Source of the DNA: WM-3-3 sp041660045 | GTDB lineage: Bacteria > Pseudomonadota > Gammaproteobacteria > Methylococcales > Methylomonadaceae | Reading direction: 5' to 3' | Length of the DNA: 64,000 bases | Assembly (NCBI GenBank): GCA_041660045.1 | Contig: JBAZXA010000008.1 | Location: forward strand, 62,001-126,000 | Shown here: piece by piece, positions 37,687 to 46,488 of the stretch | Layout of the letters: every line of letters begins with the position of its first letter | Numbering within the stretch: the first letter of the stretch is position 1 | Notes under the pieces: generated by a model | What the model was told of the DNA's origin: nothing | Databases searched by the model: none | The model's input: the letters and a program-made list of their open reading frames with translations, nothing else | Translations under genes and position numbers: made by a program

Positions 37687-39067
37687 CGTTCAATAAATCA
37701 TGATCAACTTTGCTAACGACATAACGAAATTTACCGGATTTTTCTTTAGCTACTTCTGTTACATAATCAATAACAATATCAACACCTAAGCCCAATCGTT
37801 TTTTAAAGGTTTCCACAATAGCCGCTTCAGCATTATGAGGACAATAGCCCTCACCACGGACAATTTGCACTTGGGTATTCTTTAAGTCATGTTGGGTAAT
37901 CTTAAAGGATTCAACACCAGGCAAATCCCTTAACACATAAATTAAAGCCAAACCATGTAAAACCGTGCCATCTTGAGCCACCACAAAATCCGTAGTTCGT
38001 CCTTTAATTTCTTTAAGTATCGGCAAGCCTCGGCCACAACTACAGCGTTCATCAGACAACACGCCTACATCACCCGTACGATAACGGATAAAGGGAAAAT
38101 CCCGTGTCGCCAAATGCGTGACGACAATTTCACCTTCTTCACCATTAGCTAAGACATTGCCATTGCCGTCAATTATTTCAACAATAATATCTTCTGCGGT
38201 AATATGCATAGCACCTGCTGGGCATTGATGGGCAATAAAACCGGCATCCCGACCACCATAACCATTGGCCACCGGACAAGCAAACACGGATTCAATTTTT
38301 TCGCGTTGATGGTCATATAACCGCTCGGAGGTGACAAAAGCGACCTTAATACCCAAATTGTTGAGCGTCTGTCCAGTTTTTATTGCATGTGCAGCAATAT
38401 GAGCCAATGCGGATGGATAACCAAACAACATTTTAGGTTTAAGCTGCTTAATTTGGCGAATAAATTGATCAAGCTTTTGTTCAGACATTTCAAAAGCAGG
38501 CAGCAAATGGGTACGTAATAATTTATCCCGTATCAATTTGATTTTATCTTGCCCACCTAATTCTATAGGTGAGCCCCAAATCACCATTTCAGGATCACCA
38601 ATATCAACCCCCCACCAACGCGTTGCCCGCCATTTGGCCGCCACATCGTGGCTTACCCGTTTATTGCCAATGTAAAATATTAATGGCTCTCCACTGGAGC
38701 CCCCAGTATTAAAACGCGCCAAGGCCGTGGCATTATTGGCTTTTAATTGTTGGCTATTGGCCCTAATTTTGGCTTTATCCAGCAACGGTAACAAACTAAG
38801 CTGAGTCATGGAATCCAACTTTGCCGGCATAAAACCCATGTTTTTAAACAGTTGTTGATAATAAGGCACATGTCGTTCCACATCGCTTAAAAACACCCGA
38901 AGACGCTCAAACTGCAACGCTTTAATTTGTTCCGGCTTCAACCATTGAGTTTGTTCCATTTCCCTACGCACATCTACCGTCGAGTGTTTTTTTACCCGCT
39001 CATGCAAAGGAAAAATTATATTAGCAACCAATTGGGTATATACATTCATTTTACGATACCAGCCCAT
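37676..39067 (-). CDS. PaaK/CapK-like adenylate-forming ligase
   Basis: An acyl/aryl-CoA-ligase-family enzyme related to phenylacetate-CoA ligase and to CapK of capsule loci. The AMP-binding motif is seen in ARFNTGGSSGEPLIFYIG, followed by VANGYGGRDAGFIAHQC and FPFIRYRTGDVGV; a C-terminal lid follows (VLRDLPGVESFKITQ). Length (463) fits. It overlaps the upstream GT4 gene by 17 bases, so it belongs to the minus-strand operon. In a glycan locus it probably activates a small acid for attachment to a sugar. The substrate cannot be inferred. Confidence 0.88.
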   Translation of the reverse strand: MGWYRKMNVYTQLVANIIFPLHERVKKHSTVDVRREMEQTQWLKPEQIKALQFERLRVFLSDVERHVPYYQQLFKNMGFMPAKLDSMTQLSLLPLLDKAKIRANSQQLKANNATALARFNTGGSSGEPLIFYIGNKRVSHDVAAKWRATRWWGVDIGDPEMVIWGSPIELGGQDKIKLIRDKLLRTHLLPAFEMSEQKLDQFIRQIKQLKPKMLFGYPSALAHIAAHAIKTGQTLNNLGIKVAFVTSERLYDHQREKIESVFACPVANGYGGRDAGFIAHQCPAGAMHITAEDIIVEIIDGNGNVLANGEEGEIVVTHLATRDFPFIRYRTGDVGVLSDERCSCGRGLPILKEIKGRTTDFVVAQDGTVLHGLALIYVLRDLPGVESFKITQHDLKNTQVQIVRGEGYCPHNAEAAIVETFKKRLGLGVDIVIDYVTEVAKEKSGKFRYVVSKVDHDLLNASA

Positions 39068-40241
39068 TAAATTCCTCTACCAACACCTGGACACGTTTGT
39101 CCCACGAGTTGCTTTCAGCATAACCAATAATTTCTTGTTTGTTCCAATGACTCCCTAATGTTTTTAGTATAGCCTTACTTAAAGCAGCTGAATCCCCAAA
39201 CGGCACAATAATGCCTAATTTTTCATTGCAAATCACTTCTTTATTGCCACCAACATCCGTGGTCACGACTGGCAATCCACAGGCCATCGCTTCCAAAAAT
39301 ACATTTGCCCAGCCTTCATTAGCCGTGGCCAGTACAAAAGCATCCGCTGCTGAAAGTGGTAGTTTTAGTTTCCCAGCCGGTAAAGCGCCAAGAAACCGGA
39401 CATGTTCGTCTAGCCCTAAATCATTAACCTGTTGAAGCAAGCTAGCTTTAATATTGCCTTCCGGACTATCACCACCGACTATCAAATATATCAAATTAGG
39501 ATATTCCTTAAGTAACACTGGCAAAACTTCCAGCACCCGGTGAAAACCTTTGCGCAAAACCAAACCACCAACAGAAACTAAAACCTTAGCATCTAATGGC
39601 ACATTGAAAAACGCTCTAGCCTGCGTTTTATCTAAGGCATAAAAAATATCGCTATCGACACCATTGCCCACCACTTGTATTTTTTCCGCATCAGCACCTA
39701 AACCGACAACATGTTGCTTTAAGGCATTGGCAACGGCAAATACCTTATCCGCGTGCTTTAAGGCAGATAATATACAGCGTTTGCGGCCCGGCATTTTCGA
39801 CAAGGGTACTTCCGTACCGCGTAAGGTAATGGTTACCGCTACATTAAACCAACGCCCTAATAAACTTGCGGCATAACCATCAGGGTAAGCAAAATGCGCA
39901 TCAATGATATTAAATTTATGCTCTTTTTTTATTTTGTACAACGTATAAACGCTGGCAACAGCCATAAAAAAACCATCAAATGATTTTAGAAAGCCTGGTA
40001 TAGAAAAAAAACGTGGGTAATAAATTTTTATATTCTCCATTACCGCATAAGATACTGGCTGTGGCCGAAAATTAGGTTTCCAATATCGCAGCAAGTTTTG
40101 AAAAGGAAACCACGGTACTGGCGATACCACTACAATTGGTAGATGCTGCGCCACCCTAAACATCCTTTCTTTAATAAAGACGCCGGCGTTCGGCCGTACA
40201 TTGCTCGGAAAAAGTGAGCTATAAACCAATAATTTAGGCAT
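39051..40241 (-). CDS. Family 4 glycosyltransferase
   Basis: GT-B enzyme: N-terminal KLLVYSSLFPSNVRPNAGVF, then DAHFAYPDGYAASLLGRWF, and a donor domain with VLVSVGGLVLRKGFHRVLEV, NEGWANVFLEAMACGLPVVT (E-x7-E element) and TDVGGNKEVI. The start is ATG 40241 (MPKLLVYS), giving an eight-base overlap with the upstream gene's stop; a longer frame to 40280 would run further into it. It is tightly coupled to the neighbouring transferase and to the CapK-like ligase. Confidence 0.9.
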   Translation of the reverse strand: MPKLLVYSSLFPSNVRPNAGVFIKERMFRVAQHLPIVVVSPVPWFPFQNLLRYWKPNFRPQPVSYAVMENIKIYYPRFFSIPGFLKSFDGFFMAVASVYTLYKIKKEHKFNIIDAHFAYPDGYAASLLGRWFNVAVTITLRGTEVPLSKMPGRKRCILSALKHADKVFAVANALKQHVVGLGADAEKIQVVGNGVDSDIFYALDKTQARAFFNVPLDAKVLVSVGGLVLRKGFHRVLEVLPVLLKEYPNLIYLIVGGDSPEGNIKASLLQQVNDLGLDEHVRFLGALPAGKLKLPLSAADAFVLATANEGWANVFLEAMACGLPVVTTDVGGNKEVICNEKLGIIVPFGDSAALSKAILKTLGSHWNKQEIIGYAESNSWDKRVQVLVEEFNGLVS

Positions 40242-41457
40242 TCTTTCTTGCATGTGCAGCCATGGCATCCCTATAAACATGATGATAATGGCTAACGCTG
40301 TGCGCCCAATTACGTTCTTGCTCTACAAATTGCCGTGCGCTATCACGTAATGCCTGCCATTGTGTTTGATTTGCCAATAATGTGAGCACACATTCTGATA
40401 ATGCCGTAGCGTCATTAGCCTTAAACAAATAGCCCGTTTCGCCATGCTTGATAAGCTCCTTATGCCCACCGACATCAGATGCCACCACTAAACGGCCTTG
40501 CGCCATTGCTTCTAAAGGTTTTAACGGGGTAACTAAATCTGTTAAGCGCATAGCTAAGCGTGGGTAAACAAAAATATCAACTTGATTGTAATAGTCCTCA
40601 ACTTGATCGTGAGGTACCCTACCTGTAAAAATTACTTGCTGCTCAAGATTTAAAGCCTTAGCTTTTTGTTTGATTAATTCTTCTTGAGGCCCACCACCCA
40701 CCAATAACAAGCATGTATCCGGCTGTGTTGCCAAGATGGCTGGCATCGCCTCAAGCAATAAGGGCAAACCTTCATAGCCATAAAAAGAACCTATAAACCC
40801 GAGTACCACTTTATTCTGTAAACCCAACTGCTTACGTAATTCTTGGTCAGCAGCTACACCAAAGTTAAAGCGTTCAATATCAACAGCATTAGCGATTACA
40901 GTGATTTTGTTTTCTTGAATTCCTCTTGCCGCTATGTCTCTGCGTAGGCCTTCACAAATTGTCGTCAGCGCATCAGCTTGTTTAAACACATAAGTTTCCA
41001 GCATTTTACTTAATCGGTACCGCAAGCCACCTTCTTTGGCCGTACCGTGGTCTGCTGCGGCATCTTCCCAAAAAGCCCGGCACTCATAAACTAAAGGTAA
41101 ATTATATTTTTTTGCCACTTTTAAGGCCGCCAATCCATTTAAAGCCGGCGAATGGGCATGTAAAATATCCGGTTTAAGTTCAGGAATTATTTCATCTAAA
41201 CGTTCTGCCAAGGTTTGCACAATCAGCCATTGATTAAGGACGGGGAGCTTTGAGTAGCTTTGTCGAGGTGGTTTTGAACGATAGAAATCCAAACCATCTA
41301 TGCTTTCAAAATCTGTGCTTGCAACGCTATGTTTAGCGGATGTGACATGAAATGTTTGCCAACCCAGTTTATGCTGCTGTTCCAAAATGGCTCGTGTACG
41401 AAAGGTATAACCACTATGCAGAGGTATGGAATGGTCAAGAATGTGCAGTATTTTCAT
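40234..41457 (-). CDS. Exosortase A-associated glycosyltransferase (TIGR04063-like, GT4)
   Basis: Its N-terminus (MKILHILDHSIPLHSGYTFR) and ILEQQHKLGWQTFHVTSAKH match the exosortase A-associated group typified by Daro_2409. GT4 donor-domain features follow: VVLGFIGSFYGYEGLPLLLE, QVIFTGRVPHDQVEDYYNQV and TPLKPLEAMAQGRLVVASDV. It acts in the cytoplasm on the XrtA exopolysaccharide repeat. The upstream nucleotidyltransferase gene ends 54 bp away, so it may be transcribed with the HPr-rel-A module. Confidence 0.9.
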   Translation of the reverse strand: MKILHILDHSIPLHSGYTFRTRAILEQQHKLGWQTFHVTSAKHSVASTDFESIDGLDFYRSKPPRQSYSKLPVLNQWLIVQTLAERLDEIIPELKPDILHAHSPALNGLAALKVAKKYNLPLVYECRAFWEDAAADHGTAKEGGLRYRLSKMLETYVFKQADALTTICEGLRRDIAARGIQENKITVIANAVDIERFNFGVAADQELRKQLGLQNKVVLGFIGSFYGYEGLPLLLEAMPAILATQPDTCLLLVGGGPQEELIKQKAKALNLEQQVIFTGRVPHDQVEDYYNQVDIFVYPRLAMRLTDLVTPLKPLEAMAQGRLVVASDVGGHKELIKHGETGYLFKANDATALSECVLTLLANQTQWQALRDSARQFVEQERNWAHSVSHYHHVYRDAMAAHARKNA

Positions 41458-41511
41458 AAATATGGTAGCAAGGTTCCTATAACTTGAGAATAGACGGCTT
41501 AAGCGTTAATA

Positions 41512-42585
41512 CTAGCTTTCAGTCGTAAAATTTTTAAGTCCTTTGCGTATAAGATGGGGCAACAATAAATGGATAGGCATTTTTAGCCAATGCGAACGCA
41601 CAAATAAAAACCACCGGGCAAACTTAGTCAAATAGCCATCGCAAGTATGATGATTGGGTATTAATGCCTTTAAAAATAGGATATCCAAAGCGGCTAGCAC
41701 AAAGCGGTTTGGTGCAAACGCTAAATATTGCTTGTGTATCCCTTGCGGGATAGGGGTTTTCAAAATCAAACCACAATAATGCATGGCGTAATATAATGAG
41801 CGTTGCAATCCTAAATCATTAGCCCGTGCTAGTATTGTTTGCCAAAACGCGGGGTCTTTCTTAGCCGCTTCTTGTAACAAAAGATCCAAATCAGATAAAT
41901 CCCTAAGCCCATTATCTAACTCACCTTCATGGAATAAATGGCAAGCGCTATGTAAAATCCTATCGCTAGTTGATAATACCCAGCCATCTAAACTCGGCGT
42001 TTTTTCTGCTTGCGCTAGCAATTTAGCCGCATCCGGGCAAGCTTCATTCGTGGTAGGTAAAATATTGTGGTGCACATCAATCGATGTACCTCTTACAACA
42101 TGCTGCATGGGGGGGGATTCATGCATCCATTGCCTATAATATTTTTGGTCATACGCGTCCATTTCGTGTTGCGCCCAGCCAGCCCTGCGTAATGCGGCTT
42201 CGACTTGCTCTAGCTGATCCTTGTTAACCAAAATATCAATGTCAGAAAAAACACGACCTTGGGCAGCAATACTACCTAAAATAAAATAAGCCGTACCTTT
42301 TAAATAAATAATTGGAATATTTAAATTATTTAAGGCTTTTGCAATACACTTAATTTCCCATTTTAAAGTATTTTCAAATTGCTGGGCATAAGTTTGTGCC
42401 GATTGGATATGCCTTAATGGCGCTATAGGTATGTCACAAGACAAGCCGTTATTCTCCAATACATAACCTAATCTAGCTAACAAATTGGCATGACGGGCTT
42501 GCCTGATCAGTAAATCCCAATCCTTTAAACTTAAATGCTGTATCTGTTTAGGCTGCGTGAGCACCTGAATCAATATAGGCGTCAT
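41512..42585 (-). CDS. Nucleotidyltransferase of the HPr-rel-A module
   Basis: A 357-residue nucleotidyltransferase-fold protein (NTP_transf_5-like). The fold's signature is visible: IIYLKGTAYFILGSI with the Lys-Gly pair (96-97), then GRVFSDIDILV, where Asp115 and Asp117 should bind metal. The C-terminal part is helical. Similar enzymes accompany HprK-like kinases and PqqD-like proteins in peptide-modification clusters. It may attach a nucleotide to the product or act on an intermediate. A G8 run (42109-42116) inside the gene is unusual for this AT-rich DNA. The kinase gene ends eight bases upstream. Confidence 0.82.
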   Translation of the reverse strand: MTPILIQVLTQPKQIQHLSLKDWDLLIRQARHANLLARLGYVLENNGLSCDIPIAPLRHIQSAQTYAQQFENTLKWEIKCIAKALNNLNIPIIYLKGTAYFILGSIAAQGRVFSDIDILVNKDQLEQVEAALRRAGWAQHEMDAYDQKYYRQWMHESPPMQHVVRGTSIDVHHNILPTTNEACPDAAKLLAQAEKTPSLDGWVLSTSDRILHSACHLFHEGELDNGLRDLSDLDLLLQEAAKKDPAFWQTILARANDLGLQRSLYYAMHYCGLILKTPIPQGIHKQYLAFAPNRFVLAALDILFLKALIPNHHTCDGYLTKFARWFLFVRSHWLKMPIHLLLPHLIRKGLKNFTTES

Positions 42586-42592
42586 CTAATTC

Positions 42593-43459
42593 CTATACCG
42601 GTAAATCAGCCAAAAGTGCTATCGCTTCGTCCAAATTACTATATTCCAACTCATAGCAATAACTGGCATCAACTAGCTCGCATAGACTCAAAAAACCTTG
42701 GCTGGATAAGATAGCATAATTGAAAGAGTTCTCTGCTAATTTGAGCACTGCTTCGGTCTTGGGTAATTCCTTCAAGACAATGTCTGCACCCTTAACAAAA
42801 CGTGGCAAAATTATCCACTTACAAGGGCTGTTTTGTTTTGCTTTTAAAACACTGTCCATACCTGGTTTCATGTGCGAAACCGTGCCTTTGGCCGTGTCAT
42901 AAAAACTCTCGCCTAATACTACATCCGGTGCAAAGTTTTTTATAATTTGGATGGATTCGTTCTTTAGGCTAACAGGACGCACAATAGGAATTAACCAATT
43001 TGTTTGCAGATCTACAACGGCCATTTCATCAGACAGTAACCGCCAACCTCGATTGACTAATGCTGCACATAAGGTGCTTTTGCCCGCACCGGGCTGCCCT
43101 GATAAAATCAGGGCAAATCCATTTCTTTCAACTACCGCAGAATGAATCAGCAAATAATTGAAAACTTGCGTAGCTATACACCAATTTAATCCCCATTCGA
43201 AAAAGGGATAGGCCTGGGAAAATGGCAACGGCTTAAACGGCAATTTTCCATCAAAGTAAAACTGGACTTGCGGCTTATACCAACGCCTTAGTTGAGAGGG
43301 ATTGTCAATTTTGATATGAAAATCAAAAAAACCGTTTGCTGTACTATCCGTCAAAAAGAACTGCTCAGCATATAGCATTTTAACTGATTCTATAACAGGC
43401 TTAAGTGGCGTTTCTAAGTTTATGCTAAATGGCCCGACATTGAGCAATATCCTTTCCAT
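42593..43459 (-). CDS. HprK-related kinase A
   Basis: A P-loop kinase related to HPr serine kinase/phosphorylase. The ligand region HSAVVERNGFALILS leads into the Walker A motif GQPGAGKST (121-129), followed by GWRLLSDEMAVVD, where the acidic pair matches the HprK core. At 288 residues it lacks the typical N-terminal HprK domain, and no HPr or PTS gene is nearby, so a carbon-catabolite role is unlikely. In paeninodin-type lasso clusters HprK-like kinases phosphorylate the peptide. Here it sits directly after a PqqD-like gene (16 bp), so the pair probably acts on a shared peptide or protein. Confidence 0.9.
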   Translation of the reverse strand: MERILLNVGPFSINLETPLKPVIESVKMLYAEQFFLTDSTANGFFDFHIKIDNPSQLRRWYKPQVQFYFDGKLPFKPLPFSQAYPFFEWGLNWCIATQVFNYLLIHSAVVERNGFALILSGQPGAGKSTLCAALVNRGWRLLSDEMAVVDLQTNWLIPIVRPVSLKNESIQIIKNFAPDVVLGESFYDTAKGTVSHMKPGMDSVLKAKQNSPCKWIILPRFVKGADIVLKELPKTEAVLKLAENSFNYAILSSQGFLSLCELVDASYCYELEYSNLDEAIALLADLPV

Positions 43460-43475
43460 CCACTAAAACCTCATG

Positions 43476-43757
43476 TTATTTCACTATGATAGCTACTTCT
43501 TTAATGATAAAGCCTCGTCCAATCAATTCATTAATTGCAGAATCAAGGAAAACAGACAATTGCTCAGTTTGATCTTCAAACTCAGTATGAAGGATAGCTA
43601 AAATTGTCGAACTATCCAGTGGCTTGTTTAATAATTTGAGGATTTTATACGTAATAGGATTTAAAACGATGGTTTCACCCGATTGGCTACAAAAAGCCAG
43701 AAAACCACCGCCAATTTCCTTAATCAGCACTTGTTCATTAAGGCTGAGTAAAGCCAT
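43476..43757 (-). CDS. PqqD-like peptide-binding protein, HPr-rel-A type
   Basis: A 93-residue PqqD-fold protein. The order is typical: short beta strands (VLIKEIGGGFLAFCSQSGET), then IVLNPITYKILKLLNKPL with the conserved Asn-x-x-x-Tyr helix start, then a helical tail. PqqD proteins bind leader peptides and hand them to modifying enzymes. The gene lies between an exported protein (33 bp upstream) and the HprK-related kinase (16 bp downstream), making those its likely partner and client. It is far shorter than a catalytic enzyme, so a chaperone/recognition role fits. Confidence 0.85.
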   Translation of the reverse strand: MALLSLNEQVLIKEIGGGFLAFCSQSGETIVLNPITYKILKLLNKPLDSSTILAILHTEFEDQTEQLSVFLDSAINELIGRGFIIKEVAIIVK

Positions 43758-43790
43758 TTTGAAGGAAAAAATTATAACCGTATTTGCGCT

Positions 43791-44459
43791 TTAATAACCA
43801 TTCGCAATTAACCACAAACGGGCATTATTCGGGTCATCTATAGTTTGGTGAAAACTGCGTATTGTTGCCACGTTGCTACTATTGTAAGCACTTTGAATAT
43901 CGGCTATGGAAAAAGGGTACGCATAACTTGCCGTGCTGGCATTTAAATACGCCGCTATCGCATCAAAACAATCCGCCCACAAATTGGGGTCATTACCGCC
44001 TTTACCCGGTTTACAACCTGCACTACCTAAACTGTTAGCCTGCATAACTTGCAATAGGGTTGGATTATAATTCCATGAGGTAATTTTTCCCGACCTACTG
44101 GTAACACCCGTGTAGACTGTCCGATTAGAAAACACAGGGTGGGAATTAAACTTAGTATTTTTTGTGACGTTACCGCCTGGCCATGTATTTAGCCCTGAAG
44201 AAGAAAGCCAAAAAGTGGCTGAACATCCATAGGGATGAGTTTGGTCACACGTTTGGCTAGCGGCTGCTCCAGGCGATAGATTACCCGACAACTGCCCTGA
44301 AATTGAGCAAGTAGCTGAGGTAGCCCAGGCAGGTTTATTTGATAAACTTAACAGCACAGGCGCTCCCAAGCCTACTTTTGTCAGTAACCGCCGAGATTTA
44401 TTTATTCCCTTTTCATCACTTTCCCTAATTCCATTAGGGGGCTGATTGTCTATGTTCAT
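43791..44459 (-). CDS. Tat-like exported protein at the head of the HPr-rel-A module
   Basis: A 222-residue protein I do not recognise. Residues 22-28 read SRRLLTK, close to the twin-arginine motif, followed by a hydrophobic core and a cleavage-like site PAWA (43-46). The mature part is Ser/Thr/Asn-rich with five Cys (SATCSISG, QTCDQTHPYGCS, GCKPGKGG, ADCFDA) and ends NARLWLIANGY. No PEP-CTERM tail is present. ATG 44459 has AAAGG six bases upstream. First in the operon, directly before the PqqD-like protein, it is the best local candidate for the module's substrate; that is inference. Confidence 0.7.
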   Translation of the reverse strand: MNIDNQPPNGIRESDEKGINKSRRLLTKVGLGAPVLLSLSNKPAWATSATCSISGQLSGNLSPGAAASQTCDQTHPYGCSATFWLSSSGLNTWPGGNVTKNTKFNSHPVFSNRTVYTGVTSRSGKITSWNYNPTLLQVMQANSLGSAGCKPGKGGNDPNLWADCFDAIAAYLNASTASYAYPFSIADIQSAYNSSNVATIRSFHQTIDDPNNARLWLIANGY

Positions 44460-44523
44460 GAATGGCCTTTAGAGCAAAATTTAAGATTTTGTTAAGTTTA
44501 GCATAATAATTTGTCAGCTGATA

Positions 44524-44539
44524 TTGTACCTAAGTACAA
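44524..44539. promoter_or_regulatory. Palindrome TTGTAC-N4-GTACAA upstream of the HPr-rel-A operon
   Basis: The palindrome lies about 65 bp before ATG 44459. Close by, the plus strand has two direct TGTGAT copies near 44542-44558. A TACAAT hexamer on the minus strand overlaps the palindrome and could be a -10 box, with a weak CTGATC-like -35. A regulator binding here would sit on the promoter. All of this is inference from pattern only. Confidence 0.3.
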
Positions 44540-44596
44540 AATGTGATCAGTTTGTGATTAAAAAGCATTTTTTATATGATAAATAGATCTCACCTA

Positions 44597-46483
44597 TCAC
44601 TCTTGCCGCAAAAATGCTTCAAACATTAGCAGCGTCCAAATAGCAGCACTGTAGTCCCGCAACCCTGATTGGTGTTCATCAACCATTTTCTTGAGGAAGT
44701 CCTGGTTAAAATACCCACTATTGACCATCACTTCACCCAACAAGGAAGTGCGCACCCGCTCTTTTAATGGCCCTCTAAACCAACTGGCCAACGGTACCGA
44801 AAAGCCCATTTTAGGGCGATAAAGTACATCATCCGGTAAATATTTTTGTAATGCTTTTTTAAAGATAAATTTGCCCTCCCGCTGATTCAATTTCAGTTTT
44901 GGTGGCAGGGTTGCGATCCATTCAACTAGTTTATGATCCAATAGCGGCACCCTAACTTCTAAAGCATGTGCCATACTGGCACGATCAACTTTCGTTAAGA
45001 TATCCCCTGGTAAATAAGTTTTCATATCCAAATATTGGACTAACGATAATGGATTAGATACAGGCGCCTTATCGGCATAGCGCCTAAAAACGTCAACCGC
45101 TTGATAGCCCTGCAGCGTTTGCTTAAAAGCAGTACTAAAAAGATTGGCGCGTACACCATCAGAAAGCACGGAAACACTATGGAAATAGCCTTCCAAAGAG
45201 TCTCTTGCGATAGACTCAAAAGTAGATTTTGCCCTGAAGACTTTAGGTGCCCAATCGGCTTTTGGGTAAACCCGGCCTAAAAATCCGAAGAGCGGTTTTC
45301 TTATGGCATCGGGTAACCAAGAACGCATACGTTCTTCATAAGTGTGCCAGCGATAGCGACGGTATCCTGCTAAGTTTTCGTCGCCGCCATCACCAGAAAG
45401 TACAACCGTCACCTGTTTTTTTGCCAACTCACAAACCCTATAAGTAGGCAATGCTGAGCTATCGGCAAAAGGCTCGTCATAGAGTTGTACCAATTTATCA
45501 ATTAAACCGAAATCTTCCGCATCGACTTGCTCCACGCGGTGGGCGGAGTGATATTGTTCAGCAACTTTTGCCGCATATTTAGTCTCATTAAAAGCTGGGT
45601 CGCCAAACGAGATAGAACAGGTATTAACCGGCTCTGCTGACAAGCCCGCCATTAATGCAACCACCGCACTAGAGTCGACCCCACCTGATAAAAACGCACC
45701 GAGCGGAACATCGGCCATCATACGAATTTTTACCGCTTCTTTTAAACGCTCAATCAACTGCTCTTCAGCTTGTCTTTCATCTATTTCTAGTGTCGCGGTA
45801 AAACTCACATCCCAATATTGTTTAGGTTGATAAGCTGCATCGCCGTGCTTTATTGTTAAACTATAGCCGGGTTCTAACTTAAAAACGCCTTGGTAAATAG
45901 TTTTAGGGTCAGGCACATAACCAAAACCAAAATAATCTTCTACCGCAGTTGGGTCTATCACCCTAGGCAACTCAGGGTGAATTTTCAAAGCTTTTAATTC
46001 CGACGCAAAAATAAACTGGCCATTTGCCAATTCCGCATAATACAGCGGCTTTATACCTAAACGATCGCGCGCTAAAAAAAGTATTTGCTTAGCTTGATCC
46101 CAAATGGCAAACGCAAACATACCACGTAACCGATCAACACAAGCTTCACCCCACGCCATCCAGCCATACAAAATGACTTCAGTATCACAATGGCTTTTAA
46201 ATTGGTAACCCAAGCTTTCCAATTCAGTACGCAAATCAAGGAAGTTAAAGATTTCCCCGTTGAACGTTAGCACAACTTTCTGATCTGGGCTTAGCATGGG
46301 CTGCTGACCGCTGCTTAAATCTATGATGGATAAGCGTCTATGGCCAAAACCCAAGCCTGCTTCAGTGTGCAAACCACCTTCATCAGGGCCGCGATGAAAC
46401 TGGGTTTCATTCATCTGTGACAGCAGCCCTCGGTCGATGTCCCGTTTTTGTTTGAGGTCAAAAATGCCAACTATACCGCACAT
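44597..46483 (-). CDS. asnB: XrtA-associated amidotransferase (asparagine synthetase, AsnB-like)
   Basis: A glutamine-dependent amide-forming enzyme of 628 residues. The N-terminus MCGIVGIF gives the Cys2 nucleophile; FNGEIFNF and HCDTEVILYGW complete the glutaminase site. The synthetase half shows FLSGGVDSSAVVAL and SGDGGDENLAGYRRYRWH. It matches the amidotransferase normally found in XrtA exopolysaccharide loci, where it is thought to amidate a sugar acid; the nucleotide-sugar dehydrogenase in this locus would supply a uronic acid. It follows the TIGR03088-like transferase by five bases. Confidence 0.93.
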   Translation of the reverse strand: MCGIVGIFDLKQKRDIDRGLLSQMNETQFHRGPDEGGLHTEAGLGFGHRRLSIIDLSSGQQPMLSPDQKVVLTFNGEIFNFLDLRTELESLGYQFKSHCDTEVILYGWMAWGEACVDRLRGMFAFAIWDQAKQILFLARDRLGIKPLYYAELANGQFIFASELKALKIHPELPRVIDPTAVEDYFGFGYVPDPKTIYQGVFKLEPGYSLTIKHGDAAYQPKQYWDVSFTATLEIDERQAEEQLIERLKEAVKIRMMADVPLGAFLSGGVDSSAVVALMAGLSAEPVNTCSISFGDPAFNETKYAAKVAEQYHSAHRVEQVDAEDFGLIDKLVQLYDEPFADSSALPTYRVCELAKKQVTVVLSGDGGDENLAGYRRYRWHTYEERMRSWLPDAIRKPLFGFLGRVYPKADWAPKVFRAKSTFESIARDSLEGYFHSVSVLSDGVRANLFSTAFKQTLQGYQAVDVFRRYADKAPVSNPLSLVQYLDMKTYLPGDILTKVDRASMAHALEVRVPLLDHKLVEWIATLPPKLKLNQREGKFIFKKALQKYLPDDVLYRPKMGFSVPLASWFRGPLKERVRTSLLGEVMVNSGYFNQDFLKKMVDEHQSGLRDYSAAIWTLLMFEAFLRQE

Positions 46484-46488
46484 AATGG

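Noticed and set aside
42593..43459. Classical HPr kinase/phosphorylase of carbon catabolite control
   Set aside because: The N-terminal HprK domain is missing, and no HPr or PTS gene is nearby; the PqqD-like neighbour points elsewhere.
43791..44459. PEP-CTERM sorting tail on the exported protein
   Set aside because: The C-terminus ends NARLWLIANGY without a Pro-Glu-Pro motif, membrane helix or Arg cluster.
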